A stretch of DNA of 18,321 bases, taken from positions 1 to 18,321 of the forward strand of contig JAEZOU010000088.1 of NCBI GenBank assembly GCA_023413895.1, in the 5' to 3' direction. The first letter of the stretch is position 1; each line of letters begins with the position of its first letter. This document shows, piece after piece, positions 14,599 to 18,321 of this stretch. The position numbers and the translations under genes are program-made. The stretch comes from Bacteroidota bacterium. Lineage in GTDB: Bacteria > Bacteroidota > Bacteroidia > Bacteroidales > WCHB1-69. A model generated the notes under the pieces. That model was not told the origin of the DNA, ran no database searches, and was given only the letters and a program-made list of their open reading frames with translations.

Positions 14599-14613
14599 TG
14601 ACCTACAAGGTCA
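14599..14613. repeat. Short perfect inverted repeat downstream of trmN6
   Basis: TGACCT (14599-14604) and AGGTCA (14608-14613) surround ACA. It lies about 32 bases after the trmN6 stop. On the minus strand a T-rich stretch follows only after 7 bases or more and is interrupted, so it is at best a weak terminator; it could also be a palindromic protein site. Confidence 0.45.
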
Positions 14614-14644
14614 GTAGAAGCAGATTTAGAATTATGATTGATTT

Positions 14645-15385
14645 CTAAAAGTGGAGATAATACTCTTGGGTCAGGTTTATATAATCTGAATGATAGGTTC
14701 TATTCTCCTTTCTTATTGCGATGTTGCGTTTTTGCAGCGGCATTTCGGCTCGAGAAAATCCGCAGATAACGCGATTTGGATTTTTCCCTTCTACTGGTTC
14801 CACCCACATTTCATAAAACAACTTCATCTCCGTTTTAGAGATTTCAGTTCGAAAAAGCTCCATTTCAGCAACGGGAAGAATTAGGAAGAATGTGCCTTTG
14901 TCAGACAGCAATTTATCCACGCCCGCAACCAAGTCTGAAAAGGAGAGGTTAGCATCACGATGTTTACTTACGCAATTACTTTCCTTAGGAGAAAGCAATG
15001 AACTACCAAAAAAAGGGGGATTAGAAACAATTAAATCAAATTTTTCTACATCTGTAAGAGCAAAATCTTGCAATGATATCTTTTCAAAATCTATTTTTTG
15101 ATTTGATAGCTTAGGATATGAGATTCTGTTTTCGAGTGCTTCTGCCACTGAATTCTCATCTATATCTATGCCTATAAAAGTTTGTATTTCATTCTCTTCT
15201 GGATCTTGCAGTTTCTGTGCTAAACAAAACAGAATAACTCCACAGCCACAACCAATATCCAATATCCGCTGAACATTTGGTACCGAAACTGCAGCCGAGA
15301 GCAATACACTATCGGTACCAATTTTTAGTGCGCTTTTGCTATGCGCCAAGGAAAATTTTTTGAAATAGAACTTTGAATCTTTCAT
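14645..15385 (-). CDS. trmN6: tRNA1(Val) (adenine(37)-N6)-methyltransferase
   Basis: The protein has 246 residues, the usual length for the YfiC/TrmN6 family. It uses S-adenosylmethionine to methylate N6 of A37 in tRNA(Val). Landmarks: N-terminal FYFKKFSLAHSKSALKIGTDSVLLSA pattern of the family (6-31), SAM-binding motif ILDIGCGCGVILFCLAQ (41-57), acidic motif II GIDIDENSV (72-80) and the N6-adenine catalytic motif SNPPFF (121-126). The C-terminus INLTQEYYLHF matches the family's typical ending. No TAnnTTTG promoter is obvious in the 205 bases upstream, which instead carry repeats of TTGCTAA. The downstream 148 bases before the GNAT gene include an extra open frame and a small palindrome. Confidence 0.92.
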   Translation of the reverse strand: MKDSKFYFKKFSLAHSKSALKIGTDSVLLSAAVSVPNVQRILDIGCGCGVILFCLAQKLQDPEENEIQTFIGIDIDENSVAEALENRISYPKLSNQKIDFEKISLQDFALTDVEKFDLIVSNPPFFGSSLLSPKESNCVSKHRDANLSFSDLVAGVDKLLSDKGTFFLILPVAEMELFRTEISKTEMKLFYEMWVEPVEGKNPNRVICGFSRAEMPLQKRNIAIRKENRTYHSDYINLTQEYYLHF

Positions 15386-15590
15386 ATAATAAAAAACTCC
15401 AAGAAATAGATACTATTGCTAACTCTGCGACATCGTTGCTAAACGTGCAACAAAAAACATTAAAATCCTTTTAATTGTTTTGAATTTTAGTATACAATGC
15501 TTTTTATTGATTTCTCTGTTATCAATGCAAGTTGCAAATAGATAACATAATTTGCAATTCTACTTTTTTAATTATTTTTCGATACCACAT
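15386..15590. other. Intergenic region with repeats between the GH2 gene and trmN6
   Basis: This 205-base gap holds no gene. It carries a direct repeat TTGCTAA (15416-15422 and 15436-15442, 20 bases apart) just upstream of trmN6, a GTTGC/GCAAC inverted repeat (15435-15439 and 15447-15451) that overlaps the second copy, and the TTGCAAAT/ATTTGCAA hairpin closer to the GH2 stop. No consensus -7 box for trmN6 is seen. Confidence 0.55.
15532..15557. repeat. 8-base inverted repeat downstream of the GH2 gene
   Basis: TTGCAAAT (15532-15539) and ATTTGCAA (15550-15557) flank a 10-base spacer, 33 bases beyond the GH2 stop on the minus strand. No U-run follows, so it is not a standard terminator; a 3'-end hairpin or a protein-binding site are both possible. 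Confidence 0.45.
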
Positions 15591-18185
15591 TTAAAATAAA
15601 CTTGAGAAATATCGAATATCAAAATTTATCTCCTTTTCTTTATTATTTTTAGGTGTGAATAGGATTTTAACTGGTTTATTAGGTTCTAATGTTACATAAT
15701 TATCGGAATATTTTCCTGAAATATACGGAGCTGTAAATATTTGAACACCTTGCACAAATTTATCAGAAGTAAGTGTTAATTGCCAACCTTGTTCGGTAAC
15801 ATTAACATCCATCTGTACATTAGGCTGATTTTTCAGGTATTTAGGTTTATCAAACGTGGTGATTTTTTCTGCAATTTTCTCTCCTAAATCATCAATAAAT
15901 GTTACTTTTAAATATCCATTTTCTGCAATATTAGGATATTTTCTAGGCTGCCACTGCGCAATTTTTTCCGAACTATTCGCTTTTGCAATTCCTACTATTG
16001 TATCACTACTAATAAGTTGACCATCAATAGTAAGAGCAGACACAACCATTTTGCCTTTAATATCCTTCTGTAAATCGGAAACGACATACAAATCGTAGGT
16101 CAATGGCTTCACCATATAAGGCACAACGATTATAGGTTCGCAACTTTTCTTCACGGCATATTGCAAGGCTTTCCAATTTCCGTAGTAATCAATGCTGCTC
16201 CACGAAGCCACAGGCCAACAATCGTTCAACTGCCAATAAAGCGTTCCCATACAGTAGGGTCTGCGCAATCGATGAATTTCGATAGCTTGCTGAATTCCAT
16301 ACGCTTGCGTTAACTGACTAAGATAAACATAATCAGAAAGACTCTTTTCTGTACTATCTAAGATAGGTGCATCTCCGTACCAAAATGTCCGTCCAAACGT
16401 ATTTTCGATCTCTTTATTGATAATATAAAAACCTCGATTATGTTTTTGATGATTTTTGAACGCTACAGAATGGAAATGGCGATCTTCTGGTTTTGTATAG
16501 GTTTCGATAGTAGAGATTTCTGGATAAGACTGAAATCCATATTCCGACATAAACCTACCTGTTTTTTCATACCAAACATCAAAGGGTAGCTCTCCCCACC
16601 AAACGCCCCAATAGTGAGCATCTCCTTCTGTAAACGACTCTTTATGCCCCCAGCCCCAAGCGGGTGAGGAGGGATGGTACTGGCGCGTGTCGTGCTGTTT
16701 GACCACCTTTGCTAACAATGTATCGAAAAGTAGGTGCAAATCGTGATCCAATTGCGCACGATGCTCCGGAGCATAATTGGCTTGCCAGCCCCAATCTTCC
16801 CAACCATTTTTTACCTCATTATTTCCACACCACAACGCTAACGACGGGTGATTTCTCAATCTTTTCACTTGATATTCAGCTTCTTTCTCAACATTGGCAA
16901 GAAAATCAGCATCACCGGGATAGAGTGCACACGAGAAGATAAAATCTTGCCAAACCAACAATCCCAATTCATCACAATAATCGTAAAAAGCCTCATTTTC
17001 ATATATTCCACCTCCCCAAATACGAATCATATTCAAGTGAGAATCTTTACTATCTTGAAGAAGTGTTTTATATCTCTCTTTCCCCTTTTTCCCACTCATT
17101 TCAGAGATAAATGCCTCTGCAGGTATCCAATTAACACCCTTAATAAAAATGGGAGTTCCATTAACAACAAACTCAAACGATTTCCCAATAGAATCTGGTT
17201 TTTGTACCAACTCAATCGTTCTAAAACCCCAACGATGATTCTGCTGATAGATATTTTTGCCATGTTTAACCAAAACTCGTATGTCATACAATTTGGCTTC
17301 TCCCATACCATTAGGATACCACAATTGTGGATTTTGTACAATAACCTGAGGCTGTAACAAATTGCTTCCTTTTTGCAAAGTAAAGGTTTGAGTATAATAG
17401 GTTTTTCCATCTATTTGAGCAATTACTTCAACCTTCTCTTTCCTATCAGATTGAATTGTAAAAGGTAATTGTACCACAGCTGAATCTGTATTCAATAGAC
17501 TTTGAACTATCTGAAAATCACCTACCTTGATATCATTCCAGCAATCGAAATAAACAGGTTGCCACATTCCGCAAGTAACAAATTTCGGTCCCCAATCCCA
17601 ACCCGATTGATAAGGAGCTTTGCGAGAAAACGCTCGCTCCTCGGGCAATTTATAAGGAAGCTTTTCCGCTTGCGCACGCTCATACTCAGGAGCAGGAGAA
17701 AACTTCACTTCGAGAATATTTTTACCATCTTTTAAATTCTCAGGCAACGGGAAACGCCATTGCCTAAACATATTATTCACGTGATTACTACCCTCCGCGT
17801 GCGTCAACGGCTCTCCATTTAAGAAAATATCAGCGTGCGTATCAATCCCATCAAAAACCAACTCAACATGATCAAAACCATCTACTTGCGATTTATCAAA
17901 AGTGGTTGTGTAAACCCACATCCTCTCTCCTATCCATTGTAAAGAATCCTCTCTATTCCCAAAAAACGGGTCTTCAATCAGCTGGTTGTTAAGCAAATCT
18001 GTATGAATACAACCTGGAATTTGCGCAGAATATGCCTTATCTTCGTACATAAAACTCCATTCCGAAAGCTCAACCCTACGGTTTATCTGGGAATTTTTAC
18101 ACGAAACAATACTGAAAAACAGCACGAAAAGCAAAACAAATCGAAACCCAATTCCAAAGATTGGGAAAATAGAATATCTCTTCAT
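15591..18185 (-). CDS. Glycoside hydrolase family 2 beta-mannosidase, lipoprotein
   Basis: The protein has 864 residues, the usual length for GH2 beta-mannosidases, which remove beta-1,4-linked mannose from the non-reducing end of manno-oligosaccharides or N-glycan cores. Residues 1-28 are a signal peptide II with lipobox IVSC (C29), so it is membrane-anchored. The residues after C29 (KNSQINRR) lack the acidic surface-export signal known in Bacteroidetes, so it probably faces the periplasm. A sugar-binding jelly-roll part comes first (about 40-215; PYQSGWDWGPKFVTCGMW), then Ig-like domains, then the catalytic barrel: GVNWIPAEAF (350-359), IRIWGGGIYENEAFYD (387-402), LWCGNNEVKNGWEDW with acid/base E457, FMSEYGFQSYPE with nucleophile E548, and LYWQLNDCWPVASWSSIDYYGNWKALQY. 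No SusC/SusD pair or other glycan gene is in the window. It has its own promoter element. Confidence 0.94.
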   Translation of the reverse strand: MKRYSIFPIFGIGFRFVLLFVLFFSIVSCKNSQINRRVELSEWSFMYEDKAYSAQIPGCIHTDLLNNQLIEDPFFGNREDSLQWIGERMWVYTTTFDKSQVDGFDHVELVFDGIDTHADIFLNGEPLTHAEGSNHVNNMFRQWRFPLPENLKDGKNILEVKFSPAPEYERAQAEKLPYKLPEERAFSRKAPYQSGWDWGPKFVTCGMWQPVYFDCWNDIKVGDFQIVQSLLNTDSAVVQLPFTIQSDRKEKVEVIAQIDGKTYYTQTFTLQKGSNLLQPQVIVQNPQLWYPNGMGEAKLYDIRVLVKHGKNIYQQNHRWGFRTIELVQKPDSIGKSFEFVVNGTPIFIKGVNWIPAEAFISEMSGKKGKERYKTLLQDSKDSHLNMIRIWGGGIYENEAFYDYCDELGLLVWQDFIFSCALYPGDADFLANVEKEAEYQVKRLRNHPSLALWCGNNEVKNGWEDWGWQANYAPEHRAQLDHDLHLLFDTLLAKVVKQHDTRQYHPSSPAWGWGHKESFTEGDAHYWGVWWGELPFDVWYEKTGRFMSEYGFQSYPEISTIETYTKPEDRHFHSVAFKNHQKHNRGFYIINKEIENTFGRTFWYGDAPILDSTEKSLSDYVYLSQLTQAYGIQQAIEIHRLRRPYCMGTLYWQLNDCWPVASWSSIDYYGNWKALQYAVKKSCEPIIVVPYMVKPLTYDLYVVSDLQKDIKGKMVVSALTIDGQLISSDTIVGIAKANSSEKIAQWQPRKYPNIAENGYLKVTFIDDLGEKIAEKITTFDKPKYLKNQPNVQMDVNVTEQGWQLTLTSDKFVQGVQIFTAPYISGKYSDNYVTLEPNKPVKILFTPKNNKEKEINFDIRYFSSLF

Positions 18186-18206
18186 CTTCTCATTATTTTA
18201 TGTGTG

Positions 18207-18238
18207 CAAAAATATCAAAAACTATCTGTATATTTAAA
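18207..18238 (-). promoter_or_regulatory. Promoter of the beta-mannosidase gene (TTTA, 20 bases, TATTTTTG)
   Basis: The minus strand has TATTTTTGC at 18214-18207, 21 bases before the start codon at 18185. TTTA, one base off TTTG, lies 20 bases further upstream. The geometry matches the Bacteroidetes primary-sigma promoter. Confidence 0.5.
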
Positions 18239-18321
18239 GCTAATTCTAAACTTTTTTTGAGAAAAATTCTCTTTATTTTGGATATGTTTTATATCAACAT
18301 TTAATCTGAAACAAAATAAAC

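Noticed and set aside
14645..14660. Programmed -1 frameshift extending TrmN6 into the downstream open frame
   Set aside because: The TTTTAG context gives poor re-pairing of the Phe tRNA on CTT, and the normal TrmN6 C-terminus already matches the family ending.
16848..17357. 169-codon + strand frame antisense to the beta-mannosidase
   Set aside because: Lies wholly within the conserved catalytic region of the GH2 gene; composition is that of a reverse-strand shadow.
18259..18271. GAGAA/TTCTC hairpin flanked by T-runs near the right edge
   Set aside because: Reads as a terminator only for + strand transcription, and no + strand gene precedes it; arms are only 5 bases in very AT-rich DNA.
1..18321. 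CRISPR array, insertion sequence, tRNA, rRNA or prophage module
   Set aside because: No regularly spaced repeats, transposase or integrase motifs, tRNA cloverleaf or rRNA sequence were seen; nearly all DNA is accounted for by housekeeping-type genes.

Overview
The window looks like chromosomal DNA from an AT-rich member of the Bacteroidetes, most likely order Bacteroidales. Four signs support this. A -7 promoter element of the form TAnnTTTG, usually followed by C, lies upstream of most transcription units, and no Shine-Dalgarno pattern is obvious. Ribosomal protein S16 carries a long Ala/Glu-rich tail. The PurF-like protein begins MGG instead of MCG. The proteins as a whole (a RecQ without HRDC, a long S41 protease, a type II BCAT, a lipoprotein GH2 beta-mannosidase) also fit. 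Most of the window is housekeeping; I see no insertion sequence, CRISPR array, prophage block, tRNA or rRNA.

Layout. Only the first two genes (88-1373) are on the + strand: a YtfE/RIC-like di-iron hemerythrin protein, coupled by an ATGA overlap to a LuxR-type regulator whose receiver domain lacks the phospho-acceptor Asp. Everything else is on the - strand, read right to left: a beta-mannosidase lipoprotein (15591-18185); the tRNA methyltransferase TrmN6 (14645-15385); a diamine-type GNAT acetyltransferase (14017-14496); a three-gene unit of a PurF-like protein, a small zinc-ribbon protein and a macro-domain-like protein (11797-13886); S16 (10972-11517) ending in a strong terminator; a TIGR04076-like protein followed by threonine aldolase (9500-10900); a compact unit apt-ilvE-ctp-dnaG (4084-9425) with gaps of 31 and 26 bases and then a 1-base overlap; recQ (2101-3981); and a small exported beta-barrel-like protein (1376-1966) that converges with the LuxR gene at a 2-base gap.

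How the genes work together. The hemerythrin/LuxR pair reads as a self-contained sensor-regulator cassette for O2, NO or iron stress in an anaerobe. Purine metabolism appears twice: adenine salvage (Apt) and a protein with the PurF phosphoribosyltransferase fold. The second keeps the PRPP loop and all four presumed iron-sulfur cysteines but has lost the glutaminase nucleophile and its surrounding residues. The remaining genes serve replication and repair (DnaG, RecQ), translation (S16, TrmN6), branched-chain and glycine/threonine amino acid metabolism, envelope proteolysis (Ctp/Prc) and glycan breakdown.

The best candidates for unexplored biology are the hemerythrin/pseudo-receiver pair, the glutaminase-dead PurF with its zinc-ribbon and macro-like companions, and a protein-like open frame without a start codon at the 3' end of trmN6.
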